Positions 25,644 through 34,925 are shown, numbered from the stretch's first letter. The stretch: DNA of 64,000 nt from Herbinix sp. (GCA_029256105.1 JAQSYO010000007.1:1-64000); one strand, 5' to 3'. Program-made: numbers and translations. The notes: generated by a model from the sequence alone, not told the origin.

Positions 25644-26879
25644 TTACTTCTGTCGATTTCGTCCAGTAAAATTTCTCGAATTAGGCCTAGAATTTATAGC
25701 TTTTTGAGGAATTGCCTTTACTTCGGTGGATTCCTCTACTACTAAGGGAAAGGGATGGTTATCAACTATCGGAATACTTTTCGATATAAGCTTTTGAATC
25801 TCAGCAAGAAGTTTTTTTTCTTCATTATCACAGAAGGATAAAGCGATACCACCAAGTCCTGCCCTACCTGTTCGGCCAATGCGATGTACATAAGTCTCAG
25901 GAACCTCAGGTAAATCAAAATTAAATACATGGGACAGCTCATCAATATCAATTCCTCTAGCTGCGATATCGGTTGCGACTAAAACTCTGGTCTTCTTAGT
26001 TTTAAAATTATTTAAAGCCAATTGTCTAGCAGTTTGTGATTTGTTTGAGTGAATTGCTTCAGATGGGATACCTGCCTTAATTAGATGCTTTGCTATATTA
26101 TTCGCACCATGCTTCGTTCGAGAAAAAACGAGTGCAGATACGATATTTTTGTTATTTAACAAATGTGTAAGTAAAGCTCTTTTGTTACCTTTATTAACAA
26201 AATAAATGTATTGTTCAATCATATCAACTGTAGAGGAAACGGCAGTTACAGCTACTTTTGAAGGATTAATTAATATGGTATCTACAAGCTTACTTATTTC
26301 CTCGGGCATCGTAGCTGAAAATAACATCGACTGTTTTTTAATCGGAAGTAAAGCTATGATTTTTTTGACATCACGGATAAAGCCCATGTCCAACATAAAA
26401 TCCGCCTCATCTAATACAAAATACTTTACATTGTGAAGATCAATATATTTTTGATTAATTAAGTCAAGCAATCTACCGGGAGTTGCTACAAGGATATCAA
26501 TGCCTCGCGTTAGTGCTTCTACTTGGGGCTTTTGTGATATACCGCCAAAGATAACTAAGTTTTTTAATCCTAAATATCTTCCATAGGTTGAAAAACTGTC
26601 ACCAATTTGCGTAGCAAGTTCACGGGTAGGTGATAAAATTAAAGCTTGAATTTTTTTTGGTCCTTTTGAAGCAGGTTTATTTTCATTATATAATCCTTGC
26701 ATAATCGGAATAGCAAAGGCTGCGGTCTTTCCAGTTCCTGTCTGGGCACATCCCAGTAAATCTTTTCCTTCCAATAGCAGTGGGATTGCTTTTTCTTGAA
26801 TGGAGGTTGGGGTTACATAACCCTCATGTTTTAGAGCCTTTAAAATAGGATCTATGATATTTAATTTATCGAATGACAT
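25644..26879 (-). CDS. DEAD-box ATP-dependent RNA helicase
   Basis: 411 residues, all helicase motifs in order: Q motif (TPTSIQEKAIP), AQTGTGKT (I), PTRELATQ (Ia), TPGR (Ib), DEAD (II), SAT (III), then the second RecA domain with VATDIAARGIDID (V) and HRIGRTGRAG (VI). The short basic C-terminal tail NSRPNSRNFTGRNRQK resembles RhlE-type enzymes. It remodels structured RNA, often at low temperature or in ribosome assembly. It is followed on the same strand by a tiny Lys-rich gene. AAGGAG precedes the ATG. Confidence 0.93.
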   Translation of the reverse strand: MSFDKLNIIDPILKALKHEGYVTPTSIQEKAIPLLLEGKDLLGCAQTGTGKTAAFAIPIMQGLYNENKPASKGPKKIQALILSPTRELATQIGDSFSTYGRYLGLKNLVIFGGISQKPQVEALTRGIDILVATPGRLLDLINQKYIDLHNVKYFVLDEADFMLDMGFIRDVKKIIALLPIKKQSMLFSATMPEEISKLVDTILINPSKVAVTAVSSTVDMIEQYIYFVNKGNKRALLTHLLNNKNIVSALVFSRTKHGANNIAKHLIKAGIPSEAIHSNKSQTARQLALNNFKTKKTRVLVATDIAARGIDIDELSHVFNFDLPEVPETYVHRIGRTGRAGLGGIALSFCDNEEKKLLAEIQKLISKSIPIVDNHPFPLVVEESTEVKAIPQKAINSRPNSRNFTGRNRQK

Positions 26880-27061
26880 TACTTTTGCATTCTCCTTATC
26901 TATACGGCATTAAGCCACAAGTACCTATTATATAATACATTGTTACAAATAGCAATGTTTTACATGAAAATGTGGATTGGATATGATTTGCAGGTTAATT
27001 TGCAGGCTTATTTTCATCGTATAATCATTTATAAATACCAGTAATTCCCTTGCCTAGTAAG

Positions 27062-27090
27062 TTGACATAATATACAATAATTGATAGCAT
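27062..27090 (+). promoter_or_regulatory. promoter candidate of the chitinase gene
   Basis: TTGACA (27062-27067), 17-base spacer, TAGCAT (27085-27090). The -10 box is imperfect. It lies ~100 bases before the start codon in the 311-base gap after the helicase gene. Confidence 0.5.
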
Positions 27091-27190
27091 TATAGTATGA
27101 GTTTTTGTAGCAGTATACAATAAAACGGCATTCTACTTAAACTTTACAACATTTTTTTTGCATTCAATATTACATAAGGAGAGGCTTACT

Positions 27191-28870
27191 ATGATGAATA
27201 GGTTATTGAAAGGGTACGGCGGAAAAAAGAGATTTATTGTAATGATTTTGGTATTTGTATTTATCTTTAATGCTTCATTTAGTTCAACCGTTTTTGCAGC
27301 AAAACCGAGTAGACTTGATAAAACTTCACCAACAATGCCATTAAATCTTAGACTGGTGGCAACAACTGATACTTCGGTATCATTGTCCTGGGATGCATCA
27401 ACAGATAACATAAGTGTCAACAATTATGAAGTTTACATGGATAATGTAAAGATTGGAACTACTTATACAACTACTTATAAAGCTAATTATTTAACACCCG
27501 AACATACATATCAATTTTATATTAGAGCGAAAGATGCAGCAGGTAATAGTTCTAGTAATAGTAACACGTTGGTAGTTACCACGTTGCGAACCACTTCGGG
27601 TATACCGACGGCAATTCCTACAATAAGTGCAACTCCAACACCTCTTCCAACAGTAATTCCAACAATTGCGCCAACAGCAACACCGGCCCCATCAATAGCC
27701 CCAACAGCAATCCCAATAGCAACCCCAATAGCAACACCATCTCCAACAGTAGTACCAACAGCTACACCTAATCCAACTGTTACTGTGACACCAATACCGA
27801 CTAGTATACCGACTCCATCAACGAAATTAGTTGGTTATTATGCTGCATGGGCAGCTTACTCTGGTTTTACACCTGAGAAGATAGACGCAAATAAACTTAC
27901 CCATATTAATTATGCGTTTGCTAATATTGGTAGTGATTTAAAAATTACTCTAGGTTATCCAGATGTTGATCCTTCCAACATTGCGAAGTTAAATGCTCTT
28001 AAGCAATCAAATCCTAATCTTAAGACGCTAATTGCGGTCGGCGGATGGTCTTGGTCTGCGAGATTTTCAGATGCAGCCTTAACAGCTGAATCAAGATCCG
28101 TTTTCGCTAATAGCTGTGTGGATTTTATTGTTAAGTACGGATTTAATGGTATCGACATTGATTGGGAATACCCTGTTGCAGGTGGATTATCCACTAATAT
28201 CAGAAGGCCAGAGGACAAATATAATTTCACTCTACTTATGCAGACGTTAAGAGAGAAGCTGGATGCAAGAGAAGTAATTGATGGTAAGGAATATTTACTA
28301 TCCTTTGCCGGTGCTGCCGGTAGTTGGTATGTCAATAATATTGAGTTATCCAAGCTACAGTTATATATCGATTATGCTAATATTATGACTTATGATATCC
28401 ATGGTACCTGGGATACCTATACAGATTTTAATGCACCGCTTTATAATAACAATGATACATCACCGCAGTTAAAATGGAGTGTTGATACCAGTATTAACAC
28501 TTGGCTAAAGGCGGGTTTCCCGGCTGATAAACTTATCCTGGGGGTTCCTTTCTATGGCTATCTATTTAAAGCAGTAGCAGATGTCAATCATGGATTATAC
28601 CAAACTTATTCTGGGAGTGCGTCGATAAGTTATGCAAACATTGCAGCTAATTATTTAAATGCATCGGGATATACACGATACTTCCATGCGGAGTCAATGG
28701 TTCCCTGGTTATATAATGGATCTACCTTTATTACTTATGAGGATGAAGAATCTATGCGATTAAAAGCGGAATATATAAAGACAAAAGGATTGGGTGGAGC
28801 TATGATATGGGAATTAAGTCAAGATCCGAACAGAGTTCTATTGAATGCAATATATAACGGATTGAAGTAG
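27191..28870 (+). CDS. secreted GH18 chitinase with fibronectin III domain
   Basis: 559 residues. Signal peptide to VFAA (residues ~1-37); one fibronectin type III domain (~45-130: PLNLRLVATTDTSVSLSWDAS and YQFYIRAKDAAGN); a Thr/Pro/Ala linker (~140-215) of repeated PTATP-like units; then the GH18 barrel with the catalytic DxxDxDxE as GIDIDWEYP, plus MTYDIHGTWD and a final MIWELSQD. It cleaves chitin to chito-oligosaccharides outside the cell. GGAGAGG places the start at 27191; an in-frame ATG at 27158 lacks a site. Confidence 0.92.
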   Translation: MMNRLLKGYGGKKRFIVMILVFVFIFNASFSSTVFAAKPSRLDKTSPTMPLNLRLVATTDTSVSLSWDASTDNISVNNYEVYMDNVKIGTTYTTTYKANYLTPEHTYQFYIRAKDAAGNSSSNSNTLVVTTLRTTSGIPTAIPTISATPTPLPTVIPTIAPTATPAPSIAPTAIPIATPIATPSPTVVPTATPNPTVTVTPIPTSIPTPSTKLVGYYAAWAAYSGFTPEKIDANKLTHINYAFANIGSDLKITLGYPDVDPSNIAKLNALKQSNPNLKTLIAVGGWSWSARFSDAALTAESRSVFANSCVDFIVKYGFNGIDIDWEYPVAGGLSTNIRRPEDKYNFTLLMQTLREKLDAREVIDGKEYLLSFAGAAGSWYVNNIELSKLQLYIDYANIMTYDIHGTWDTYTDFNAPLYNNNDTSPQLKWSVDTSINTWLKAGFPADKLILGVPFYGYLFKAVADVNHGLYQTYSGSASISYANIAANYLNASGYTRYFHAESMVPWLYNGSTFITYEDEESMRLKAEYIKTKGLGGAMIWELSQDPNRVLLNAIYNGLK

Positions 28871-28931
28871 AGGAAAAGAGTAATAGAAATTGTAAAATTA
28901 ATAAAGTTATAAAATATTAAATAGTTAGTAG

Positions 28932-29172
28932 AATATAAAAAGTTACGAGAATATAAGAAAGCTACAAGAATATAAGAAAGTTACAAGAACATAAGAAAGT
29001 TACAAGAACATAAGAAAGTTACAAGAACATAAGAAAGCTACAAGAACATAAGAAAGCTATAAGAACAAAGAAAGTTACAAGAATATAAGAAGGATACATG
29101 ATTATAACAAAGTTACAAGAACATAAGAAGGATACAAGAATATAGGAAGGTTACAAGAACATAAGAAAGAAG
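28932..29172. repeat. tandem 19-base repeat, about 13 copies
   Basis: Consensus AAYATAAGAAAGTTACAAG, with variants (GCTACAAG, GGATACAAG) and two 18-base units. It fills the space between the chitinase stop and the following terminator, on the transcript of the chitinase. No frame is maintained (19 is not divisible by 3). The strand is purine-rich and nearly free of self-pairing. A second such intergenic satellite, with a different unit, lies at 22119. Confidence 0.9.
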
Positions 29173-29183
29173 ATTTCATAAAA

Positions 29184-29233
29184 ATAGCTATAGGTGACAA
29201 TGGAACATAGCATTCGATTGTTACCTATAGCTG
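29184..29233. terminator. bidirectional terminator between convergent genes
   Basis: ATAGCTATAGGTGACAAT (29184-29201) pairs with ATTGTTACCTATAGCT (29215-29230), 15 bp with one mismatch. Serves the chitinase and the minus-strand Big2 gene. Confidence 0.8.
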
Positions 29234-29275
29234 TCTTATAATAACAATAGTATTTAAATATGAGTTACTATTTTT

Positions 29276-30112
29276 TTATTTAATAATAATGGAACTAATC
29301 ATATAATCAGTCATTGTTTCTATATCGATTTCTGAGTTGTCCGTTGCTTTAACTTCAAGGTAGTAATTATCTAAGTAAAAATAATATACGGCCTGTTGAA
29401 TTTCTTCTCCTTTTGAATTGATGTTATACACAGCTTTTAAGACATTTCCAAAAGGTGCTTCGTAATCGCTTTTTACAAAATCAGTTAGAATGACGTTAGG
29501 GTCATTTACGGATTTTATAAGTGATTGCTGTACTTTTTCCAGAGTAAGATCAGTACTGAGTTCTTTCTTAAGGACACGATAATCAGGAGCTTTTTCATTC
29601 GTAAATACAATATGGATCGTTAATAATGATGAAATGGTGGTATCAAGTGGATGCATCGACACATAGAGGTCGTTCTGTGTACCAAGATCATATGTCCCAT
29701 CCCAATCAGACGGCATTATAAAGTCAATATTTTCAATCTTAATTTCGGTCGCCTTAAAGGGAGCATCCTTCAAATATGGATTAGCTGGTTCTTTAACAGT
29801 AAGCTTACAAGTTAATTTCTTTCCTGCGACCGTTGCTGTAATTGTTGTAGTTCCAGCAATTTTTGCTGTAACTTTTCCTTTGGAAGATACTGTAGCCACT
29901 GTTTTTTTACTGGAGGACCAAATGATTTTTTTACTTGTACCAGTAATTTTTAATGTCTTAACTTTACCTACCTCAAGAGTAAGAGATCTATTGCTAATTT
30001 TTATTGTTGCTGCTTGTGCTATGTGAGTAGAGCTGAAGATTGGGGCAGCGGATGATGTCACCATAGCAATTAATAATAATACGGTAAATAACAATTTCTT
30101 AATTTTGTTCAT
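29276..30112 (-). CDS. secreted protein with bacterial Ig-like (Big2) domain
   Basis: 278 residues. Signal peptide MNKIKKLLFTVLLLIAMV ... AQAA (1-35), then one Big2 domain (~38-110: SLTLEVGKVKTLKITGTSKKIIWSS and VSSKGKVTAKIAGTTTITAT), then a ~165-residue C-terminal domain starting KATEIKIENIDFIMPSDWDG that I do not recognise but resembles small PsbP/Mog1-like stress proteins in layout. No sorting signal is seen, so it is probably secreted or loosely attached. GGGGAGG before 30112 picks this start over an ATG five codons earlier. Confidence 0.75.
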   Translation of the reverse strand: MNKIKKLLFTVLLLIAMVTSSAAPIFSSTHIAQAATIKISNRSLTLEVGKVKTLKITGTSKKIIWSSSKKTVATVSSKGKVTAKIAGTTTITATVAGKKLTCKLTVKEPANPYLKDAPFKATEIKIENIDFIMPSDWDGTYDLGTQNDLYVSMHPLDTTISSLLTIHIVFTNEKAPDYRVLKKELSTDLTLEKVQQSLIKSVNDPNVILTDFVKSDYEAPFGNVLKAVYNINSKGEEIQQAVYYFYLDNYYLEVKATDNSEIDIETMTDYMISSIIIK

Positions 30113-30566
30113 ATAATACCTCCCCAAAGTTTCATGAAATAATTATATAATAATTAGATAAATTTAACAACAAGATTACACATAACATTCCATGAATATG
30201 ATAAAAAAATACGCTAGGTTCCTTAAGCCTCTATTTCAAATAGATTACAATTTAATTATGGAAATCATAAATTGATATGATCATAGAAATAGAGAAAGAT
30301 AAATGACAAGATATCCTATGTGAAATATGCCCAAAATAGAATGCATTAATTTATATACGAAGTGAGATAGAAAAGTAGGAAGTAAAAGCATTCATAACTA
30401 GCTATCATATAGGAGTTGACAAGGATTATGGTTTTGATCTAAAGAGTGATGATTCTGTAATGTTAATAATTATAAAAAATTATTTGTATATAATGTATAT
30501 TACTACACAATAACTCATAATAGAAGTATACAATATAAATGTTTTACATAAAAATGAAAAATGCTA

Positions 30567-30595
30567 TTGACATAATTAAATACAAATGATAATAT
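30567..30595 (+). promoter_or_regulatory. sigma-A promoter of the sugar-uptake operon
   Basis: TTGACA (30567-30572), 17-base spacer, TAATAT (30590-30595). It lies at the end of a 590-base AT-rich gap (30113-30702) otherwise without features. Start predicted near 30602, inside the first LacI-type palindrome. Confidence 0.8.
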
Positions 30596-30597
30596 CT

Positions 30598-30613
30598 AGT
30601 TAAACGTTAAATG
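30598..30613 (+). promoter_or_regulatory. LacI-family operator candidate, site 1
   Basis: AGTTAAACGTTAAATG, centred on the predicted transcription start. It shares the AAC|GTTAAA core with the perfect palindrome at 35901 and the site before the lacI-type gene (40879). The position is ideal for repression. Confidence 0.6.
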
Positions 30614-30661
30614 TGTACGAAATATACAATAGATTTATTTATTTGATTTTAAGTTCTGACA

Positions 30662-30677
30662 GGTTTAACGTAAAACT
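30662..30677 (+). promoter_or_regulatory. LacI-family operator candidate, site 2
   Basis: GGTTTAACGTAAAACT, 64 bases (about six helical turns) downstream of site 1, suitable for looping or roadblock. Six of eight half-site positions are symmetric. Confidence 0.5.
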
Positions 30678-30702
30678 TTATATTAAAAGAGGAGGATTTT
30701 AT

Positions 30703-31332
30703 ATGAAGAGTTCTAAAATGCGCAAGGGATTTGCAGCAGTTGTAGTAACCGTATTACTTACAATGCTGATGACTGCGAATGCATTTGCAGCAACAACGGA
30801 TCTTGTTAAAGATGGTGCTTTCCAAAACAGTGGATTCATTAATGCAGGCGAAGTAGTTGACGCAACAATTCAAGGCCCTGGTAACTGGACACAATTAAAC
30901 ATGGGTGATGCAGCTGTAGAAGCACCTTATCTCCATGTAATTATGAAAGCAACCGGCGATACAGCAGCAGCACAAATCGCAGTATCAGATTTATTCACAT
31001 TTAATTTAACTGACCTCGGTGTAACATTAACTGAAGAATATCAGGATGTGGTACTACCGGTACAAGACAAAGGAATTACTATGTTGTCATGGGTTAATTT
31101 TATGGGTCTTGATGGTGGTAGCAGTGTTTATACAATCAAAGATGTATTTTTATCTGACGATGCAAACTCTACTCTTGCACCAGCAGTTGTAGCCGAACCA
31201 GCAGCAGTTGCTACTGATGCAGAAGTTCCTAAGACAGGAAGTTCTAATACCATGGCTATCGTTGCTATGATTGCTCTCATTGGATGCGCATTTGGACTTG
31301 TAGCTCTTAAGAAATTCAAGAAAACATTTTAA
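30703..31332 (+). CDS. secreted surface protein with PKTG sorting signal
   Basis: 209 residues. Signal peptide ending NAFAA (~1-28); a ~130-residue beta-rich domain (TDLVKDGAFQNSGFINAGE; VSDLFTFNLTDLG; MLSWVNFMGLDGG) with the look of a carbohydrate-binding jelly roll, not assigned; an Ala/Val/Pro spacer; and a C-terminal sortase-type signal VPKTGSS, hydrophobic span and KKFKK tail. First gene after the promoter of the sugar operon, directly before the binding lipoprotein. It may capture the oligosaccharide at the wall. AGAGGAGG fixes the start; the in-frame ATG at 30613 lies inside operator 1. Confidence 0.75.
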   Translation: MKSSKMRKGFAAVVVTVLLTMLMTANAFAATTDLVKDGAFQNSGFINAGEVVDATIQGPGNWTQLNMGDAAVEAPYLHVIMKATGDTAAAQIAVSDLFTFNLTDLGVTLTEEYQDVVLPVQDKGITMLSWVNFMGLDGGSSVYTIKDVFLSDDANSTLAPAVVAEPAAVATDAEVPKTGSSNTMAIVAMIALIGCAFGLVALKKFKKTF

Positions 31333-31434
31333 TCAAACTCAGTAATAAAACGTAGAGAAAATTAAGATTTTAATTTTAATTTAATGAAATCTGTAATACA
31401 ATAAAGCTGTACCTAGAAAGGGAAGGAGAACAAA

Positions 31435-32919
31435 ATGAAAAAAATTAGAAAAATAGTTAGTCTCTTACTGTGTATGATGTTAGCAGTAAGCATGCTGGCA
31501 GCGTGTAAAAAGGATGAGGTAAAGACAGATACACCCGCAGATACCGCTTCAACAACTACAGATACCAAAGAGGAAGCAACACCTACCGTGGCACCTGCAA
31601 CGGATGCCACAGCTGAAAAAGTTCAATTAAAGCTTGGTATTTGGCCAGAAGATACATTAACAGCAGATATCGAATTACATAAAGGTTATGTAGCAACATT
31701 TAATGCTACACATCCAAATGTAGAAGTTGTTCCTTCTTATTACAAGTATGCTACTGATACTTTTGTACCATTAGCTGAGTCAGGAAATCTTCCTACAATA
31801 TTTGAGTCATGGTATACAGAGCCTCAGAAGTTAATCAATGGCGGTTTTGTTGCTGATATCACAGATATTCTCCAGGAACGTGGTTGGTTGGATATTATTA
31901 ATCCTTCTATCCGTGATCTTCTCTCCAAAGATGGAAGAATTTATGGTATTCCGCGTGATGGTTATGCATTAGGCTTAATGATTAATGTTGCTTTATTTGA
32001 AGAAGCAGGCTTAGTAGATGCAGATGGTTACCCTCTATATCCTAAGACTTGGACAGAATTAGCAGAAACAGCTAAGAAGATTAAAGATGCAACTGGTCAA
32101 GCAGGTTTATGCTTGTTGGCTAAGGATAATGCAGGCGGGTGGCATTTTAGTAACATCGCTTGGGCATTCGGTGCTACTTTAACATTAGAAGAAAATGGTA
32201 AATTTGTATCTAACATAGATTCTCCAGAAGCTATTGCAGCTATGGAATATGTTAAATCTTTAAAATGGGAATATGATGTTCTTACTCCTGATCCAACCAA
32301 CGAAGATTGGGGTTCCGGTTTCGTTGAGTTAGGAACTGGCGCAGCAGCTATGTATATCGCAGCTAATGATGCAGTTAATCAACCTACACAGGTTAATGGT
32401 CTTCCAGTTGATAAATTGGCTATGACAGCTCTTCCTGCAGGACCAAATGGTGATCAGTACTCCTTATCTGGTGGTACTCCTTACATGTTCTCAAAGAATG
32501 CTACAGTTGAAGAAATCAATGCTGCACTTGATTATCTTGAAGTTATGGGTAAAGCTCCTGTTGCAACAGAAGATGCAATTGCTGGTATGAGAGCAGATGC
32601 TCAGAGTAAAGTTGCTAACGGCGTACCTGTAATTCCTCGTTTCCCTTGCTGGATTGCTGATGATGTATTAGCAGCAGAGGCAGATGTAACAGCTGAGTTT
32701 GGTAATGTTGATACAAAGCTTTTCGATACCTATTTTGCAGCTATCAAATCCGATGGTAACCTTCGTCTTGAAGAGCCAGGTTCTGCTCAAGATTTATATT
32801 CAGAATTAACAAAAGTACTTCAAGCAGTTGTAACTGATAAGAATGCAGATGTAGCAGCACTTATGAAGACTGCAGATGAGAATTATCAGACATTACTTGA
32901 TAGTGGCGTAAATAAATAA
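31435..32919 (+). CDS. ABC transporter sugar-binding lipoprotein
   Basis: 494 residues. Lipoprotein signal with lipobox MLAAC, Cys24 lipid-modified; a Thr/Asp-rich linker; then a type I solute-binding (family 1) fold: KLGIWPEDTLTADIELHKGYVATFNATHPNVEV, FESWYTEPQKLINGGFVADITD and YSLSGGTPYMFSKNAT. It feeds the two permeases downstream (CUT1-type). Some length above the usual ~420 residues is in the C-terminal half. No dedicated ATPase gene lies in the operon, so a shared MsmK/MalK-type ATPase is expected elsewhere. GGAAGGAG ribosome site. Confidence 0.92.
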   Translation: MKKIRKIVSLLLCMMLAVSMLAACKKDEVKTDTPADTASTTTDTKEEATPTVAPATDATAEKVQLKLGIWPEDTLTADIELHKGYVATFNATHPNVEVVPSYYKYATDTFVPLAESGNLPTIFESWYTEPQKLINGGFVADITDILQERGWLDIINPSIRDLLSKDGRIYGIPRDGYALGLMINVALFEEAGLVDADGYPLYPKTWTELAETAKKIKDATGQAGLCLLAKDNAGGWHFSNIAWAFGATLTLEENGKFVSNIDSPEAIAAMEYVKSLKWEYDVLTPDPTNEDWGSGFVELGTGAAAMYIAANDAVNQPTQVNGLPVDKLAMTALPAGPNGDQYSLSGGTPYMFSKNATVEEINAALDYLEVMGKAPVATEDAIAGMRADAQSKVANGVPVIPRFPCWIADDVLAAEADVTAEFGNVDTKLFDTYFAAIKSDGNLRLEEPGSAQDLYSELTKVLQAVVTDKNADVAALMKTADENYQTLLDSGVNK

Positions 32920-32939
32920 GAAGAATTAATAGTATTTGT

Positions 32940-32980
32940 GATGATGGGGTTTTCTTTATGAGATTACCCCATCATCTTTG
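32940..32980 (+). terminator. intra-operon hairpin after the binding-protein gene
   Basis: GATGATGGGGT (32940-32950) pairs with ACCCCATCATC (32966-32976), then TTTG. The T run is weak, so it probably limits transcription or protects the 3' end of the binding-protein mRNA, giving more binding protein than permease. Confidence 0.7.
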
Positions 32981-33017
32981 AAAAAATATTTTAACTAAAT
33001 AAAGGAGGGTGGATAAA

Positions 33018-33929
33018 GTGGTCAGAGCAAAAAGTGAAATAATCCCCTTAAATAAACATAAACAAAAACTAATGAAACGAGACTTAACAGGATGGCTGAT
33101 TATGATACCTACTATCATATTATTTGCTTTTTTTGTTTGGGAGCCATTACTGGAAAGCGTTCGCCTCTCCTTATATACAGCGAAGGGAATCCGGTTACAG
33201 GAATTTGTTGGGTTTGATAATTACAAAATGGTTTTAAATCATCCAGACTTTTTACATGCATTTGCAAACACGTTTAAATACATACTTTGGTCCTTAATTA
33301 TAGGATTTTTTGTTCCAATCTTTATAGCAATTTTAATTTCCGAAACAGTTCACTTAAAAAGTTTATTCAAAGTCGGAGTTTATTTTCCGAATATTATGCC
33401 TGGTATGGCAACGGTTATGATGTTGGGGTATTTCTTTCGACCAGGTAACACAGGTGTTTTAAATATTCTATTAGCGAAGATCGGTCTTGATCCTATGGTA
33501 TGGTTATCCAATCCCAAATTGACAATACCGCTCATCGTCGTGACTATGACTTGGAGAGGAGCAGGTTCAACCGCTTTGATTTATATGGCAGGTATTAATA
33601 GTATTAATTCCGAGCTGTATGAGGCTGCTACTTTAGATGGTGCTGGTATTATACAAAGAATACGATATATTACGGTACCGAATATATTTTCCTTAGGAAA
33701 AACAATGCTTATTCTGCAGATTATAGCAGTATTCCAAATTCTATATGAACCATTGGTAATGACAAACGGTGGACCGAATAATGCAAGTATATCGATCATG
33801 CAATTGGTTTATAACTATGCATTCCGAGACTTTAATTATCCGGCTGCAGCAGCATTATCGGTTATGATGTGTATTATATTAGTAATTTTAAGTGGGTTAT
33901 ACTTTAAACTTACCAAGACAAAAGAATGA
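33018..33929 (+). CDS. sugar ABC transporter permease (MalF/UgpA-like)
   Basis: 303 residues from a GTG at 33018. Six transmembrane spans with WLIMIPTIILFAFFVWEPL as the first, and the EAA cytoplasmic loop YEAATLDGAGIIQRIRYITVP (residues ~195-215) that contacts the ATPase. Another GTG at 33009 is in frame but begins one base after AAAGGAGG (33001-33008); 33018 is 9 bases away and better. With the next permease it forms a CUT1 sugar channel. Confidence 0.9.
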   Translation: MVRAKSEIIPLNKHKQKLMKRDLTGWLIMIPTIILFAFFVWEPLLESVRLSLYTAKGIRLQEFVGFDNYKMVLNHPDFLHAFANTFKYILWSLIIGFFVPIFIAILISETVHLKSLFKVGVYFPNIMPGMATVMMLGYFFRPGNTGVLNILLAKIGLDPMVWLSNPKLTIPLIVVTMTWRGAGSTALIYMAGINSINSELYEAATLDGAGIIQRIRYITVPNIFSLGKTMLILQIIAVFQILYEPLVMTNGGPNNASISIMQLVYNYAFRDFNYPAAAALSVMMCIILVILSGLYFKLTKTKE

Positions 33930-33947
33930 TGTGGAGGAAACGCTAAA

Positions 33948-34013
33948 ATGAATTTTAGCGTAGAAAAAGTCACTGGAGTGTGTCTTTTTCATCAGGATAT
34001 GATAGCCTGCTAA
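33948..34013 (+). CDS. 21-residue frame between the two permease genes
   Basis: MNFSVEKVTGVCLFHQDMIAC, ATG at 33948 with GGAGG at 33933-33937. Its stop codon (34011-34013) is in the loop of a hairpin (GCCTGC 34005-34010, GCAGGC 34015-34020) that ends 4 bases before the ribosome site of the next permease. Its start lies inside another perfect hairpin (CGCTAAAAT 33941-33949 with ATTTTAGCG 33952-33960). It may act as a translational coupler rather than encode a functional peptide. Confidence 0.4.
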   Translation: MNFSVEKVTGVCLFHQDMIAC

Positions 34014-34034
34014 AGCAGGCAGATGGAGGTTGAA

Positions 34035-34913
34035 ATGTTTTTCGAAAAATATAGAGAAAAAGAAGATGGCACCATTCGATATTATGATCTCCACTCCATG
34101 AAACATAAAATATTATGTATTATTATTTTTATGATTTGTATTGGAATGGTTATTGTAGCGGTATTTCCTGCTGTTTGGGTTTTCCTGGCAAGCTTTAAGG
34201 ATATAGCAGAATTTAGAAAGGCAGCAACTATTTTGCCTTCAAAATTTAACATACAGAACTATGTTAAGACTTGGAATGATTTAAAATTTTTTAAATTTTA
34301 TATAAATTCATTCATTGTGGTAGCAGGTTGTGTGGTCAGTTCCGTACTTTTTAACGGATTACTGGCTTACGGTCTGGGCATTCTGAAGCCAAAGGGATAT
34401 AAAGTTGTATTTACCTTGGTAATGTGGGGCTTATTAATTCCTGCCACCACTAGTATTGTTGCTTTGTTTGTCAATATCAACCGTGTTGGGTTAAATCAAT
34501 CCTTTGTACCACTATGGCTTTCTCTTGGTGCAAATGCATTCTATGTGGTATTGTTTAAGCAGTTTTTTGAAGGATTACCCAAAGAGTTAATTGAAGCAGC
34601 AAAGCTTGATGGATGTGGGGTATTCAGAACCTTTATCAGTATCATCTTACCGCTTTCAAAATCAATTGTAATGGTTATTACAATTTTTACAGTGAATGCA
34701 GCTTGGTCAGACTTCCTATTACCATACTTAGTATTGAATGGTTCAGGACATGAGACTGTAATGGTACGTTTATTTGCTTTCCGTACCTCCAATGCCACGG
34801 ATGTTGAGATTTTAAGAGCTGTAGCATTTTCCATCATACCACCGACAATTTTATTTTTAATATTTCAAAAACAGATTACAGCGGGTGCTACAACCGGTGC
34901 ATTAAAGGGGTAA
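34035..34913 (+). CDS. sugar ABC transporter permease (MalG/UgpE-like)
   Basis: 292 residues, six transmembrane spans beginning ILCIIIFMICIGMVIVAVFPAVWVFL; EAA loop is ELIEAAKLDGCGVFRTFISIILP (~residues 190-212). C-terminal FQKQITAGATTGALKG is typical of the MalG group. The ATG at 34035 has GGAGG 5 bases upstream; the in-frame ATG at 34023 overlaps that site. Followed by a 180-base spacer with strong hairpins, then the GH65 genes. Confidence 0.92.
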   Translation: MFFEKYREKEDGTIRYYDLHSMKHKILCIIIFMICIGMVIVAVFPAVWVFLASFKDIAEFRKAATILPSKFNIQNYVKTWNDLKFFKFYINSFIVVAGCVVSSVLFNGLLAYGLGILKPKGYKVVFTLVMWGLLIPATTSIVALFVNINRVGLNQSFVPLWLSLGANAFYVVLFKQFFEGLPKELIEAAKLDGCGVFRTFISIILPLSKSIVMVITIFTVNAAWSDFLLPYLVLNGSGHETVMVRLFAFRTSNATDVEILRAVAFSIIPPTILFLIFQKQITAGATTGALKG

Positions 34914-34925
34914 GTGTGAAAATAG

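Noticed and set aside
28932-29172. CRISPR or coding repeat
   Set aside because: Contiguous 19-base units without spacers; 19 is not a multiple of three and stops occur in all frames.
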